NCBI RefSeq assembly: GCF_002220775.1
Contig: NZ_CP019685.1
Span: forward strand, 868,001 to 932,000
DNA length: 64,000 nucleotides
From: Campylobacter sputorum
Lineage (GTDB): Bacteria; Campylobacterota; Campylobacteria; Campylobacterales; Campylobacteraceae
Direction: 5' to 3'
The stretch's first letter is position 1. Every line of letters begins with the position of its first letter. The notes below the pieces were generated by a model. The model was given only the letters and a program-made list of their open reading frames with translations. It made no database searches and was not told the origin of the DNA. The position numbers and the translations under genes were made by a program. Below are positions 25,608 through 35,344 of the stretch, piece after piece.

Positions 25608-26151
25608 ACTTAAACGAACAAAGTCCGTTCTGCGTGTAGGAGTTTTACTCTCTTACACCCACCTAAAGTTACATACATTTACGAAAAACTTAGTTTTTCA
25701 TATAATGATAAATCTAAGGTGTTTGTATAAATTTCTAAATAACTTAAAGAAATTTAATCACGCTTTTATATGAAGTTTTAATCTAAAAACTTTTTATTTT
25801 TTAATAATTTGATATTTTAATCTTTATTATTAATAATTATATTTTTTACTACTTTTTACTTTCCAAAGAAAGCCTAAAAATAGATGGCTCAATCGATCAC
25901 TTGTTTAGATTTCAAAGATTGACTAAAAATGTTTAACAATATTAATTTAAAAAACACACTTAACAACAAAAAAGATCTTTTTAAAAGGTTTTTCTGCGAA
26001 GCGGAAATTGAATTGTATAGAAATATTGCTTAAAGTGAGCTGAAAAGATGTGAAAGTTATGGGGAAAATTAAAATTTATTTTTTAGGTGAAATAAATTTT
26101 ATTACAATATAATTATATGTTTTTAAATATATTGTTTGTAAGGAATATGTG
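25608..26151. other. 16S leader and intergenic region
   Basis: Upstream of 16S on the minus strand are a hairpin (GTGTAGGAG/CTCTTACAC, 25634-25658, one wobble pair) and the block ACCCACCTAAAGTTA (plus strand, 25657-25671), both mirrored before 23S. A possible -10 (TATAAT on the minus strand, 25836-25841) lies 230 bases before 16S but without a clear -35. The right part, to 26151, is the promoter region of the divergent glutamate-synthase-like gene, with TAAGGA as its ribosome-binding site. Confidence 0.45.
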
Positions 26152-27849
26152 ATGATTATTTTACAAATTTTGTTTTTTGTAATTATTTTATGCATAGTAA
26201 TGCTTTTTGTCTACGATAGATATGTTCAAAGGAAATCGGCTCTACTTATAAATTATCCTGTTATTGCCAGATTTAGATATCTTTTTGAAATTTTAAGAGA
26301 GCCGCTTAGGCAGTATTTTGCCGAAGAAAATTTCTATGAATCTAGAGATAAGATAAATTGGGTCTATAAAGCCGCAAAAGGAGATAATCTACTTATGTCT
26401 TTTAGTGTTTCAAAGGCATATGACGGAAGTAGATTTATGTTAAAACACTCATCAAGCGTTTTAAACAAAAACGAAGTTAGCAATAATTTTAGCATTAATA
26501 TAGGAAACAAAGATTGTAAAATACCATTTACGACAAAATCTGTTATAGTTAGATCAGCCATGAGTGATGGTGCCTTAAGTCCAGAAGCAACAAGAGCTTT
26601 TTCTCTTGGCGCAATAAAAGGAAAATTTCCTATAAATACAGGCGAGGGTTCACTTACTAGTAACTATTTTTTTAAACACAAACTAACACTAGAGAGAGAA
26701 AAATATTTAGAAGTAATAAATCCAGATGAAAGTGCTAAAAAAATCTATCATTTGTATAAAAAGCTATTTAACCACACCGTTGCTTCAAGAAAATATAAAG
26801 ATTTAGCCTTAAAAGGTAAGGCAAAAGATAGCTTTGTTTTAGACAAAGAGAGCCTTAAATTTTATAGAATAAACTGGGATGCTCCTATAGAAGCATTTCC
26901 ACAAAATGTACCAGATGATGTGGCAGATATAATATTTCAAATTGGTTCAGGATTATATGGTGTAAGAGATGAAAATGGCAACTTTGATGAACTTAGATAT
27001 CAAAAAGTAATGAAATTTTGCAAAGCAACTGAAATAAAAATAGCCCAAGGCGCAAAGCAAACAGGAGGAAAACTGCTTGGAACTAAAATTTCACCTGAAA
27101 TTTCTTATTATCGCGGTGTTCCTCAAGGCGTTGATCTTTTTAGCCCAAATAGATTCCCATATGCAAAAACACATGATGAATTGTTTGATTTTATCGAAAA
27201 ACTAAAAAAACTTTCAGATAAGCCAGTTGGCTTTAAGATAGTCGTTTCAGACATTAATGAAATCAAAAAAATGTGCCAAAATTTAGCTAAGCGTAAAAAA
27301 GATGGAAAAATGCTTCCAGATTTTATAACCATTGATGGTGGCGATGGCGGAAGCGGTGCTGCACCACTAGAACTAATGGAGTCTGTTGGGCTAAGCATAG
27401 CACACGCACTATATATAGTAGATAAAGAGTTAAAAGATACTTCATTAAGAGATGATATAAAAATCATAGCTAGTAGCAAAATTCTAACACCAGATGATGT
27501 TGCTATAGTATTGTGTTTAGGAGCTGATTTGGCTGGAATTGCAAGAGGCTTTATGATGAGTGGCGGATGCATTAGAGCTAGAGTTTGTGCAGGTGCTGGA
27601 AAACACACTTGTCCGGTTGGTATGGCAACACAAGATAAGAAAAAAAGATTTTCGTATCTTATAAATGAAAAGTCAGAACACATTGCAAATTATCACAATA
27701 GATTACTAGATAGTTTAAAAACAATAATGGAAATAATGGGTATAAGTAGCGTTGATAAATTTGATAAAAGCATGATTACATATAGAAGCAGAAGTGGCGA
27801 ATATTACTTTAATATAGATGATTATTTTAAAGAAAAAATTCACAATTAA
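26152..27849 (+). CDS. FMN-binding glutamate synthase family protein
   Basis: A 565-residue protein with one N-terminal membrane helix (about residues 1-20) followed by the FMN/central-type domain of glutamate synthase. Visible motifs: GEGSLTSNYF (about 163-172), PQGVDLFSPNRFPY, IDGGDGGSGAAPLELMESVG (about 396-415), and GGCIRARVCAGAGKHTCPVG (about 471-490) with the three iron-sulfur cysteines. There is no glutaminase domain, so it is not a full GOGAT; its reaction is uncertain. ATG 26152 was preferred to GTG 26149 because TAAGGA is better spaced. It is transcribed away from the rRNA genes. Confidence 0.88.
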   Translation: MIILQILFFVIILCIVMLFVYDRYVQRKSALLINYPVIARFRYLFEILREPLRQYFAEENFYESRDKINWVYKAAKGDNLLMSFSVSKAYDGSRFMLKHSSSVLNKNEVSNNFSINIGNKDCKIPFTTKSVIVRSAMSDGALSPEATRAFSLGAIKGKFPINTGEGSLTSNYFFKHKLTLEREKYLEVINPDESAKKIYHLYKKLFNHTVASRKYKDLALKGKAKDSFVLDKESLKFYRINWDAPIEAFPQNVPDDVADIIFQIGSGLYGVRDENGNFDELRYQKVMKFCKATEIKIAQGAKQTGGKLLGTKISPEISYYRGVPQGVDLFSPNRFPYAKTHDELFDFIEKLKKLSDKPVGFKIVVSDINEIKKMCQNLAKRKKDGKMLPDFITIDGGDGGSGAAPLELMESVGLSIAHALYIVDKELKDTSLRDDIKIIASSKILTPDDVAIVLCLGADLAGIARGFMMSGGCIRARVCAGAGKHTCPVGMATQDKKKRFSYLINEKSEHIANYHNRLLDSLKTIMEIMGISSVDKFDKSMITYRSRSGEYYFNIDDYFKEKIHN

Positions 27850-27862
27850 AGAAATATAAAAA

Positions 27863-27888
27863 TTTAGAGTATAAATTTATACTCTAAA
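27863..27888. terminator. Bidirectional terminator between convergent genes
   Basis: TTTAGAGTATA (27863-27873) pairs perfectly with TATACTCTAAA (27878-27888) around a four-base loop, with A/T-rich runs on both sides. It sits between the ends of the glutamate-synthase-like gene and the dedA-like gene. Confidence 0.75.
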
Positions 27889-27895
27889 AAATAAA

Positions 27896-28456
27896 TTATT
27901 TTGATTTAGTAGCTTTTTTAAAATACACAATTATTATAAAAAATATCATAAATATAAAAAGTGGCATTATCCATGGATATTCTTTTAATTTTTCATAAGA
28001 TTGTATCAGATAATCTCCCATAAAATAACTTAGCAATCCCAAACTAATCCCCCATACAATAGAACCAATTATATTAAAAATAGTAAATTTATAAAATGGA
28101 TATTTTGTAAAAGCAATAGCAATAGGTATAATTGTTTTTATACCATAAATATATTTTTTAATAACTATTATAAAACTGCCATATTTTTTAAATAAAATTT
28201 GTGAAAGTGCCACATTTCGCCTTTGCTTTTTTAGGTATGGTAAAAATTCTTTTTTATTGTATCTACTAAGATAAAAAATGATACTATCTCCTATTATATT
28301 TCCAAGAATTGCTATAAATATACTTAAAGTTATATCCATTTTACCAACACTACTAAGCACACCAGCTGCTATAATAGCAACCATACCACCACCAAGAGAG
28401 TAGAAAAATAAAATAAAATATCCATATGTAGATAAAGAAGTTAACATATCTTGCAT
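27896..28456 (-). CDS. DedA-family membrane protein
   Basis: A 186-residue integral membrane protein of the DedA/VTT (SNARE-associated) family, thought to be lipid carriers or transporters. Evidence is the ILGNIIGDSIIFYLSRY segment (about residues 50-66), the KKYGSFIIVIKKYIYGIKTIIP re-entrant region (about 89-110) in the family's R-F-x-P-x-x-R position, here with lysines, and five hydrophobic stretches. Start at ATG 28456. It follows the SYLF gene by nine bases, probably in one operon with rny. Confidence 0.85.
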   Translation of the reverse strand: MQDMLTSLSTYGYFILFFYSLGGGMVAIIAAGVLSSVGKMDITLSIFIAILGNIIGDSIIFYLSRYNKKEFLPYLKKQRRNVALSQILFKKYGSFIIVIKKYIYGIKTIIPIAIAFTKYPFYKFTIFNIIGSIVWGISLGLLSYFMGDYLIQSYEKLKEYPWIMPLFIFMIFFIIIVYFKKATKSK

Positions 28457-28465
28457 TTTTACACC

Positions 28466-29077
28466 TTAGAATTTCAAAAAAGCTTTTATCAAAGATGAGT
28501 ATGCATAAGAATCTTTTGAATAACCGAATTTATCGCCTAAGCTAATAATCGCTCCACTAAAGCTAGCTCCTGCAAAAAATCCACTATTATTAGCGTAAGC
28601 ATAAATATCATTAGTAAATTTAATATCACTAATTCTGCTATATTTTTTCCCAAAATCTCCAAAAGAAACAGAAATATCAGAACTTATTGTAAATTTTGAA
28701 TTTAATATATCATTTACTATACTATCTTTTAAAATAAACAAAACAAGAGAACTACTATCATATCCAATTTGAAGCCCAAGACTTCCACCGCCTATTTTAA
28801 CATTTTTTATATGAGAAATTTCATTACCATTTTTGATAATCATAACACCACTTCCACCCATTCCACCTACTATAAAACCTATTTTGGTAAGCTTTGGAAA
28901 TATAACTATAGCTTGAGCTTGAGCATAAAGCTGTTTTATTGGTGCGTTTTGATTTTCCTTCATTACCAAAACATAAGAATTTGATGCATTTAGCAATAAT
29001 TCATTATTCGCAAAAAGCGGTGTTATAAAAAATAAAAAAAGCAGTATTTTGTTTAGAAAAAATAATTTATTTAGCAT
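28466..29077 (-). CDS. SYLF-domain (YSC84-like) exported protein
   Basis: A 203-residue protein with a signal peptide (about residues 1-23, LLFLFFITPLFAN) and a SYLF lipid-binding domain: AQAIVIFPKLTKIGFIVGGMGG (about 54-75) and the GGGSLGLQIGYDSSSLVLFI stretch (about 96-115) are typical. Likely periplasmic and membrane-associated; function in bacteria is poorly known. Its start overlaps the end of rny by 11 bp. Confidence 0.85.
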   Translation of the reverse strand: MLNKLFFLNKILLFLFFITPLFANNELLLNASNSYVLVMKENQNAPIKQLYAQAQAIVIFPKLTKIGFIVGGMGGSGVMIIKNGNEISHIKNVKIGGGSLGLQIGYDSSSLVLFILKDSIVNDILNSKFTISSDISVSFGDFGKKYSRISDIKFTNDIYAYANNSGFFAGASFSGAIISLGDKFGYSKDSYAYSSLIKAFLKF

Positions 29078-30620
29078 AATTTACAGCCCTAACTTCTCGT
29101 ATAACATTAACTTTTATTTCACCAGGGTATTGGACTTTTTCGTGAATTTCATCAGCTATCTCTTTTGCCACAAGTACTGCTTCATCATCATTGATAAGTT
29201 TGGCGTTTGCTATAACTCTTATTTCACGACCCGCATTTATGGCATAAGCTTGTTTTATACCGTGTTTTCCTTTAGCTATTTCTTCTATAGCTTCAACTCT
29301 TTTTAAGAAAGATTCTAAAACTTCTCTTCTAGCACCTGGTCTTGCTGCACTAAGGACATCTGCTGTACAAACTGCCGCACTTTCAATACTATTTGCTTCC
29401 TCGTGACCATGGTGAGCATAAATAGCATTTATGACAACATCATGCTCTTTGTATCTTTTGCAAATCTCAGCCCCTAAATCAACATGACTCCCCTCATACT
29501 CGTGTGTTAAAGCCTTGCCTATATCATGCAAAAGTCCTGCTCTTTTAGCAAGCTTTTCATCTCCACCTGTTTCAGCAGCTATGATTCCAGCTAAATGTGC
29601 TACTTCTAAACTATGAGAAAGGGCATTTTGTCCATAACTTGCTCTAAATTTAAGCTTACCTATAAGTTTTACTATCTCTGGATGTATGCCATTCAAACCA
29701 AGATCCATAACTATATTTTCGCCCTCTTCTTGCACACTTTGTTCAAATTCATCAAAAACTTTTTTATAAATATCTTCGATTCTAGCAGGCTGAATCCTAC
29801 CATCTTCTACTAAAAGTTCTATAACCTTAGTTGCAATTGCTCTTCTGTATAAATTAAAACTACTTAAAACTATAGCATGAGGCGTATCATCAATGATAAC
29901 ATCAACACCTAAAACCATCTCTAAAGTTTTAATGTTTCTGCCCTCTTTTCCTATGATTCTACCTTTTAGTTCATCATTTTTTATATTTACAACATTTATA
30001 AGTCTCTCAGCAGCAAATTCTCCAGCAAAACGCGTAGTGGCCTGAGCTAATATATAGTTTGCTCTTCTTTTTGACTCTTTTTTAGCCTCTTCTTCATGTT
30101 TTCTTACTATATGAGCGATATCTGCTCTACTTTTTTCTTCAACTTGTTTTAATATATTATATCTTGCTTCCTCTTGAGTCATTCCTGCAGCACGCTCAAG
30201 AATTTGCAAAGATTGAGCTAGTTTTTCTTCATAAATTTTCTTGAGACCTAAATTTTCTTCTTTGAGTTTCTCTAAATTTTGTTTTTCTTTTTCAAAATCA
30301 GATTTGGTATTTTTTAAAATTTGCTGTTCGCTTTGCAAAATACTTTCTTTTTTAGCAATATCATCAAATTTTAGATTGTATTCTTTTTGAAGTTTATAAC
30401 TTTTATCTTCATAATTTTTTCTAGCCTCAAACTCAGCCTTTTGAACCTTAAGATCAGATTCCATTAGCTTTTTTTCAGCTTCTTTTTCTATGGCTTTTGC
30501 TTTTTCTTTAGCTTGAACTACATATATCTCATGACTAGCATCATTTATCTTTTTAGCTACTAAATAACCTCCACCTGCTCCGATTACACCTGCTCCTAAA
30601 CCTATTAAAATATCTATCAT
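29067..30620 (-). CDS. rny: Ribonuclease Y
   Basis: A 517-residue RNase Y, an endoribonuclease that begins mRNA decay at the inner membrane. Order: N-terminal membrane anchor (LIGLGAGVIGAGGGYLVA), coiled coil (about 25-165), KH domain with GRIIGKEGRNIK (about residues 219-230), HD domain with HSLEVAHLAG and LLHDIGKA (about 336-373) and HHGHEEA. All metal ligands are present. The coding start overlaps the end of the formyl-THF ligase gene by 68 bp in another frame. Same gene order as in C. jejuni. Confidence 0.96.
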   Translation of the reverse strand: MIDILIGLGAGVIGAGGGYLVAKKINDASHEIYVVQAKEKAKAIEKEAEKKLMESDLKVQKAEFEARKNYEDKSYKLQKEYNLKFDDIAKKESILQSEQQILKNTKSDFEKEKQNLEKLKEENLGLKKIYEEKLAQSLQILERAAGMTQEEARYNILKQVEEKSRADIAHIVRKHEEEAKKESKRRANYILAQATTRFAGEFAAERLINVVNIKNDELKGRIIGKEGRNIKTLEMVLGVDVIIDDTPHAIVLSSFNLYRRAIATKVIELLVEDGRIQPARIEDIYKKVFDEFEQSVQEEGENIVMDLGLNGIHPEIVKLIGKLKFRASYGQNALSHSLEVAHLAGIIAAETGGDEKLAKRAGLLHDIGKALTHEYEGSHVDLGAEICKRYKEHDVVINAIYAHHGHEEANSIESAAVCTADVLSAARPGARREVLESFLKRVEAIEEIAKGKHGIKQAYAINAGREIRVIANAKLINDDEAVLVAKEIADEIHEKVQYPGEIKVNVIREVRAVNYAK

Positions 30621-31182
30621 TAAATCCTCTTTTAGAATAAATTTTAGTAGGGGTTAAATAAAAATCACATTTTATATCGTGTTTTTCACATACACGGTAA
30701 TTAATAAAATAGTTGCTTATGCTTATAAAAACTATGATTGGGCGATAATTTAAATTTGAAAAAAACATATCGTAAAATCCCTTTCCATGTCCTATTCTAG
30801 CCAAATCCATATCAACCCCAACAACAGGGACTATAGCTAGATCTATTTTTTTTGTATAAGCACCTGAAAAATTCGGTTCTTTGACACCAAAACGCTTAAT
30901 GTGTAATGGCTGTCTTAATTTTACCATTTTTAAACTTTTACTTAACATAAATGGAACATATAATTCATATTTTCTACGCATATATCTCATTATTTTGTAT
31001 AAATTTGGCTCACTTTGTAAAGGTAAAAAAATTAAAATTCGTTTAGCACAGATAAAATTTATTAAATTTAAAAGATTTTCAAGCATTTTATAATGAGTAG
31101 ATTTTGCACTAATTTTAACTCTTTTAGATAAATCTTTTTTTATAGATTTTCTCAAACTATTTTTATCTTTTTTAACACACAT
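30553..31182 (-). CDS. 5-formyltetrahydrofolate cyclo-ligase
   Basis: A 209-residue enzyme converting 5-formyl-THF to methenyl-THF with ATP. Family motifs: LRKSIKKDLSKR at the start, IFLPLQSEPNL (about residues 50-60), VPVVGVDMDLARIGHGKGFYD (about 117-137), the conserved nucleotide-binding block. ATG 31182 was chosen; the frame opens at TTG 31212 without a start signal. The last 20 or so residues (after KIYSKRG) lie inside the rny start in another frame and look like a non-family extension. Confidence 0.88.
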   Translation of the reverse strand: MCVKKDKNSLRKSIKKDLSKRVKISAKSTHYKMLENLLNLINFICAKRILIFLPLQSEPNLYKIMRYMRRKYELYVPFMLSKSLKMVKLRQPLHIKRFGVKEPNFSGAYTKKIDLAIVPVVGVDMDLARIGHGKGFYDMFFSNLNYRPIIVFISISNYFINYRVCEKHDIKCDFYLTPTKIYSKRGFNDRYFNRFRSRCNRSRWRLFSS

Positions 31183-31235
31183 TTTATTTACTTTATAATA
31201 TAATAATTCCAAAAAAATAATAAGGAACTTACTAT

Positions 31236-31802
31236 ATGAAATTAAGATTTTTAATTATAACATTAATTTGTATTATATTTTTTTATGGATGCGATAAAAA
31301 AACACAAGATGATAAGCAAAATTCAAATTTAAAAGAAAGTAACCAAACAGCGATAATAGAACAAGATTATACTGCACCTTTTTTATTAAATTTACAAAAT
31401 AAAAAACTTCTATCAATGCAAAAAAATGAAGATGGATTTAAGATAGAAAATAACGATAAAGCTATACTTTTTACATTTTTTACAACTTGGTGTCCGCCTT
31501 GTAAATCAGAAATTCCTCATCTAAATGAAATACAAAATATGTTTAAAGATAATCTTGTAGTTGTTGGTGTTTTAATGGAGGAAAAAACACAAGAAGAAGT
31601 GAATGAATTTATAAAACAAAACAATATAAATTACGAAATATCAAGCGGTGAGTCAAATTTCTTTTTTGGTAACGCAGTTGGTGGGATAAGCGGTGTTCCA
31701 TACACTATGCTTTATGATAAAAATGGAAAATATATATCAAGATATCTTGGTCTTGTTCCAAGAGAAATGTTGATTTCAGATATAAATAAGGTTTTATTAT
31801 AA
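31236..31802 (+). CDS. TlpA-like thioredoxin-fold lipoprotein
   Basis: A 188-residue protein with a lipoprotein signal (IIFFYGC, cysteine about residue 19) and a thioredoxin fold with the active site TWCPPCKSE (about residues 84-92). FFGNAVGGISGVPYT carries the conserved cis-proline. It is likely anchored in the periplasm as a thiol:disulfide reductant, for example for cytochrome c maturation. The gene is divergent from the formyl-THF ligase gene, with 53 bp between start codons, and overlaps ftsY by one base. Confidence 0.88.
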   Translation: MKLRFLIITLICIIFFYGCDKKTQDDKQNSNLKESNQTAIIEQDYTAPFLLNLQNKKLLSMQKNEDGFKIENNDKAILFTFFTTWCPPCKSEIPHLNEIQNMFKDNLVVVGVLMEEKTQEEVNEFIKQNNINYEISSGESNFFFGNAVGGISGVPYTMLYDKNGKYISRYLGLVPREMLISDINKVLL

Positions 31803-32656
31803 TGCTTGACTTTCTTAAAAAAACACTTAGTGTAATCAATAGTGCAAAACCTAAAAATAAAATAATTTCAAAAGAAGTTTTAGAAGATATGCTACTTGAA
31901 GCAGATGTTAATTACTCAATAGTTGAAGAAATAATCTACTATCTTCCACCAAACGATAATGTAAAAAAAGATGATTTAAAAAGAGTTATGCTTACATATT
32001 TTTTATATCCAAAAAAAGATACATACAACGAAAAACCATTTGTTGAATTAATATTGGGTGTAAATGGAGCTGGTAAAACAACAACTATAGCAAAACTTGC
32101 AAATTTGTATAAAAATAATGGCAAAAAAGTTATGCTTGGAGCTTGCGATACATTTAGAGCAGGAGCAGTTGAGCAATTAAAGTTATGGGCAAATAAAATC
32201 AATACCCCTATAGTATTTTCTGCACAAGGTCACGATCCTGCTGCAGTTGCTTACGATACTATAAGCTCTGCAATAGCAAAAAAAATTGATAATGTTTTAA
32301 TTGATACAGCAGGAAGGCTACAAAATAAGAAAAACCTAGCAAATGAGCTTGAAAAAATTGTTAGAATTAGCTCCAAAGCTATGCAATCAGCACCACATAG
32401 AAAAATTTTAGTTTTAGATGGCACTCAAGGAAATGCTGGTTTTTCTCAAGCAAAATCATTTAATGAGATAATAAAACTTGATGGCGTAATTATAACAAAG
32501 CTCGATGGAACTCCAAAAGGCGGAGCACTTTTTAGCATAGCAAGAGAACTAGAGCTTCCTATACTTTACATAGGAACAGGAGAAAAACAAGACGACATTA
32601 TCGAGTTTAGGGCACAAGATTTTGTTGATTCTATATTAGAAAGTATATTTGAATAA
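31802..32656 (+). CDS. ftsY: Signal recognition particle receptor FtsY
   Basis: A 284-residue SRP GTPase that docks ribosome-SRP complexes at the membrane. GVNGAGKTTTIAKLA (about residues 84-98), CDTFRAGAVEQL (about 116-127), DTAGR and TKLDGTPKGG (about 234-243) are all present. The N-terminal acidic A domain is absent, so it is the short form usual in Campylobacterota. It overlaps the thioredoxin-like gene at its start (TAATG), so both form one unit. Confidence 0.96.
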   Translation: MLDFLKKTLSVINSAKPKNKIISKEVLEDMLLEADVNYSIVEEIIYYLPPNDNVKKDDLKRVMLTYFLYPKKDTYNEKPFVELILGVNGAGKTTTIAKLANLYKNNGKKVMLGACDTFRAGAVEQLKLWANKINTPIVFSAQGHDPAAVAYDTISSAIAKKIDNVLIDTAGRLQNKKNLANELEKIVRISSKAMQSAPHRKILVLDGTQGNAGFSQAKSFNEIIKLDGVIITKLDGTPKGGALFSIARELELPILYIGTGEKQDDIIEFRAQDFVDSILESIFE

Positions 32657-32681
32657 TTCAAGAGAGCATAACTCCCTTGAA
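32657..32681. terminator. Hairpin between ftsY and brnQ
   Basis: TTCAAGAGAG pairs with CTCCCTTGAA (32657-32681) with one mismatch around a five-base loop, between two convergent genes. Only short T runs follow, so it is a moderate terminator candidate. Confidence 0.5.
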
Positions 32682-32685
32682 TTTA

Positions 32686-33999
32686 CTAAATTCCATCTTT
32701 TTTTCTAAAAAGATGCATTATATAAGTTATCATAAGGCATAAAATTTCTGGTATTATCCAACCAAGACCTATATCATAAAAAGGTATTTTTGCAAAAATT
32801 TCAGAAATCAAAGGAATTTTTATACCAGCTGTATCAAATCCATTAAAAACACCTATTATTACTGCAACATAAACACAAGTTCTATAAATAAGTTTAGATG
32901 AGTTTATAAAGTTATTGATCAAACCTAAGATTATTAAAACTATAGTTATTGGATATAGAGCTATTAATACAGGTATGCTATATGTTAAAAGAGCATTTAA
33001 ACCTACATTTGCAACACAAAAACTAATGAAAGACCAAACTATAACCCAAAATTTATAGCTTGTATTTTTAACTAAACCCGAGAAAAATTCACTAGCTGAA
33101 GATATAAGTCCAACTGTTGTAGTTAGACAAGCTAGTAAAAATATAGCTCCCAGAACAAACACTCCAAACCGACCAAAAAGCTGATTTGTGATATTAGAAA
33201 GCAGTGTTGCACCATTTTTTACATCAGGAAACAATGAAGACGCGCTAGCACCAATATATGCAAGCATCATATAAATAGACATTAGTATAGCACCGGCTAA
33301 AATTCCTGATTTTATAGTTGATTTTACTATAACTCTATTGTTTGTTAATCCAAGATTTTTTATAGCATTAATCACAACTATACCAAAAACCAATGAAGCA
33401 AGGGCATCCATAGTCTCATAACCTGCTAAAAACCCAGATGCAATAGGATGCGATGCATATTTTCCAACAGCGGGTCCAAATTCCCCTATTGGATTAATAA
33501 TATTTGATATAAATAGAAAAACAATCAAAATTAACATAAGTGGTGTTAGTATTTTTCCAAGCATTTCAACCATTTTACTAGGATTTATACATATCAAGTA
33601 GTTTATTATAAAATATATAAGAGTATAAATAAAAAGCCCAATTGATTGATTCTCAGTAGATATAAAAGGGGCTATAGTAACTTCAAATGGCATATTTGCA
33701 GCTCTTGGTATCGCAAAAGCTGGTCCTATGGTAATATAAATTAAAATAGTAAAAATCATTGCAAAATAAGGATCTACTCTTCTTACAAGATTATCCATAG
33801 TATGGCTTTTTGCAACAGCTGCTATTCCAAGAACTGGTAAAGCTACCCCAGTAACGCAAAAAAACAAAATTGCTTCATATACATTTATACCAGCTTCTTT
33901 TCCAAGCATTGGCGGAAATATAAAATTTCCTGCTCCAAAAAACATTGAAAATAGCATAAGCGATATAACCAAAAACTGCTTTTTACTAATCTTTGTCAT
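32686..33999 (-). CDS. brnQ: Branched-chain amino acid transporter, BrnQ/LIVCS family
   Basis: A 437-residue polytopic carrier for Leu, Ile and Val with cation symport. The N-terminal FLVISLMLFSMFFGAGNFIF (about residues 9-28) with FFGAGNFIFPP is the family signature, and about 12 membrane helices follow. ATG 33999 was chosen because GGAGAAGCC lies directly upstream; an in-frame ATG four codons earlier at 34011 has no ribosome-binding site. Monocistronic between ftsY (convergent) and a chemoreceptor gene (divergent). Confidence 0.93.
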   Translation of the reverse strand: MTKISKKQFLVISLMLFSMFFGAGNFIFPPMLGKEAGINVYEAILFFCVTGVALPVLGIAAVAKSHTMDNLVRRVDPYFAMIFTILIYITIGPAFAIPRAANMPFEVTIAPFISTENQSIGLFIYTLIYFIINYLICINPSKMVEMLGKILTPLMLILIVFLFISNIINPIGEFGPAVGKYASHPIASGFLAGYETMDALASLVFGIVVINAIKNLGLTNNRVIVKSTIKSGILAGAILMSIYMMLAYIGASASSLFPDVKNGATLLSNITNQLFGRFGVFVLGAIFLLACLTTTVGLISSASEFFSGLVKNTSYKFWVIVWSFISFCVANVGLNALLTYSIPVLIALYPITIVLIILGLINNFINSSKLIYRTCVYVAVIIGVFNGFDTAGIKIPLISEIFAKIPFYDIGLGWIIPEILCLMITYIMHLFRKKDGI

Positions 34000-34194
34000 A
34001 GGCTTCTCCATTTTTGAAAATAATCTGTTATTTTATATTTATTAATATTAAAATTATATTAAATTTAATCAATATTGTTTTTTTTTGATTATTCTTAATA
34101 TTTGATAAAATATAAAATATTAAATTTAAGAATAATATAATTTTAATATAGATATAATTTCATTTTTGTAACTTATTAATAAATTTATATAAAA

Positions 34195-35298
34195 ATGGGG
34201 GGGGGGTCGGACATGTTTGAGAAAAATGTAGTTAAGAAACTAAACCAAGAAATAGAGCTTCTTAATAGTAAAATTAAAGAGTTGTGTGATGAAAATTCTG
34301 CGTTAAAAGCACAAGTAACAGAGCAACGCGATACGCAAAAAATAAACCAAGATGAATCCATAAAAACGCAAATTTCCAAATCGCTTCAAGATATGACATT
34401 TAATAATGTCAAAATTGTTCAAAAAGATATGGAATCAAATTTAGAAAATGCTAAAGAAATTGACCAAAAAAGTAAAGAAATTTCCAGTAACATACATGAG
34501 TTATCAGATGTCTTTGAAGGCGTTGTATCGTCATTAGAACAAATTTCAAGTTCATCAAATGAAGCATATTCTATCGCAGATAAATTACATAAAGTTGTTG
34601 ATGAAATTTCAACAGTTTTAAATTTAATAAAAGATATATCAGATCAAACAAATCTTTTAGCACTTAATGCTGCTATAGAAGCTGCAAGGGCTGGAGAAGC
34701 TGGAAGAGGATTTGCCGTAGTTGCTGATGAAGTTAGAAAACTAGCTGAGAAAACCCAAAAAGCAACAAGCGAGATTGAATTAAACATAAATATTTTAAAA
34801 CAAAATTCGAACGAAATGTTTACACACAGCCAATCTGTCCAAGAAACTGCTATGGAATCAAATTCAAATATGGAAAAATTTTATGATAAATTTAAAGAAT
34901 TAATTAATGATTCAAAAATTGTAAGCAATGATGCTATGGAGATTATGTATAAAATTTTTATTACCCTAGTAAAACTTGATCATGTTTTGTTTAAAGTTGG
35001 CGGATATGGAGAAATTTTATCTGAAAATTTAAATCAATTAAGCGATCATTTACATTGTCGTCTTGGAAAATGGGTTAGTGCAAACGGAAAAGATAACTTT
35101 GGCGATACAAAAGCATTTGAAAAAATAGAAATACCTCATAAAATGGTTCACGAATTAATAAACAAATCTATACAAGATTTTTCAAATAGCGAAAATAAAA
35201 ATCAAATTTTAGACAATTTCAAAGAAGCAGAAAAATATACCATAGAACTTTTTAATATTTTTGATGAAATGCTACAAGAAAAAAGTTCCAAAAAATAA
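34195..35298 (+). CDS. Cytoplasmic chemoreceptor with C-terminal zinc-binding (CZB) domain
   Basis: A 367-residue soluble methyl-accepting chemotaxis protein without membrane helices. The signalling tip [21 protein letters not shown] (about residues 150-170) continues with [16 protein letters not shown]. The C-terminal CZB domain has the His (DHVLFK, about 262-267), the HLHCRLGKW block (about 285-293) and PHKMVHE (about 316-322), giving the 3-His/1-Cys zinc site; TlpD of Helicobacter has the same plan and senses oxidants and acid. The start codon is followed directly by nine more G (G10 tract), so the frame can slip; a second in-frame ATG at 34213 lies just after the tract. Confidence 0.9.
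   Translation: MGGGSDMFEKNVVKKLNQEIELLNSKIKELCDENSALKAQVTEQRDTQKINQDESIKTQISKSLQDMTFNNVKIVQKDMESNLENAKEIDQKSKEISSNIHELSDVFEGVVSSLEQISSSSNEAYSIADKLHKVVDEISTVLNLIKDISDQTNLLALNAAIEAARAGEAGRGFAVVADEVRKLAEKTQKATSEIELNINILKQNSNEMFTHSQSVQETAMESNSNMEKFYDKFKELINDSKIVSNDAMEIMYKIFITLVKLDHVLFKVGGYGEILSENLNQLSDHLHCRLGKWVSANGKDNFGDTKAFEKIEIPHKMVHELINKSIQDFSNSENKNQILDNFKEAEKYTIELFNIFDEMLQEKSSKK
34197..34206 (+). repeat. G10 homopolymer at the start of the chemoreceptor gene
   Basis: Ten consecutive G, the first being the third base of ATG 34195. In this AT-rich sequence it stands alone. Poly-G tracts of 8 to 12 are the classic slip-strand phase-variation elements of Campylobacter. At G10 the frame from 34195 is on. 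If translation starts at 34213, the same tract would act as a purine-rich ribosome-binding site. Confidence 0.85.
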
Positions 35299-35303
35299 TT
35301 CAT

Positions 35304-35332
35304 TATATGTGGCTTTTATTTAGCCACATATA
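35304..35332. terminator. Bidirectional terminator between two chemoreceptor genes
   Basis: TATATGTGGCT (35304-35314) pairs perfectly with AGCCACATATA (35322-35332) around a seven-base loop, followed by a T-rich run. The two flanking genes converge on it. Confidence 0.8.
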
Positions 35333-35344
35333 TTTTATATTTTA

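Noticed and set aside
26149-26151. GTG start for the glutamate-synthase-like gene
   Set aside because: The ATG directly after it is better spaced from TAAGGA.
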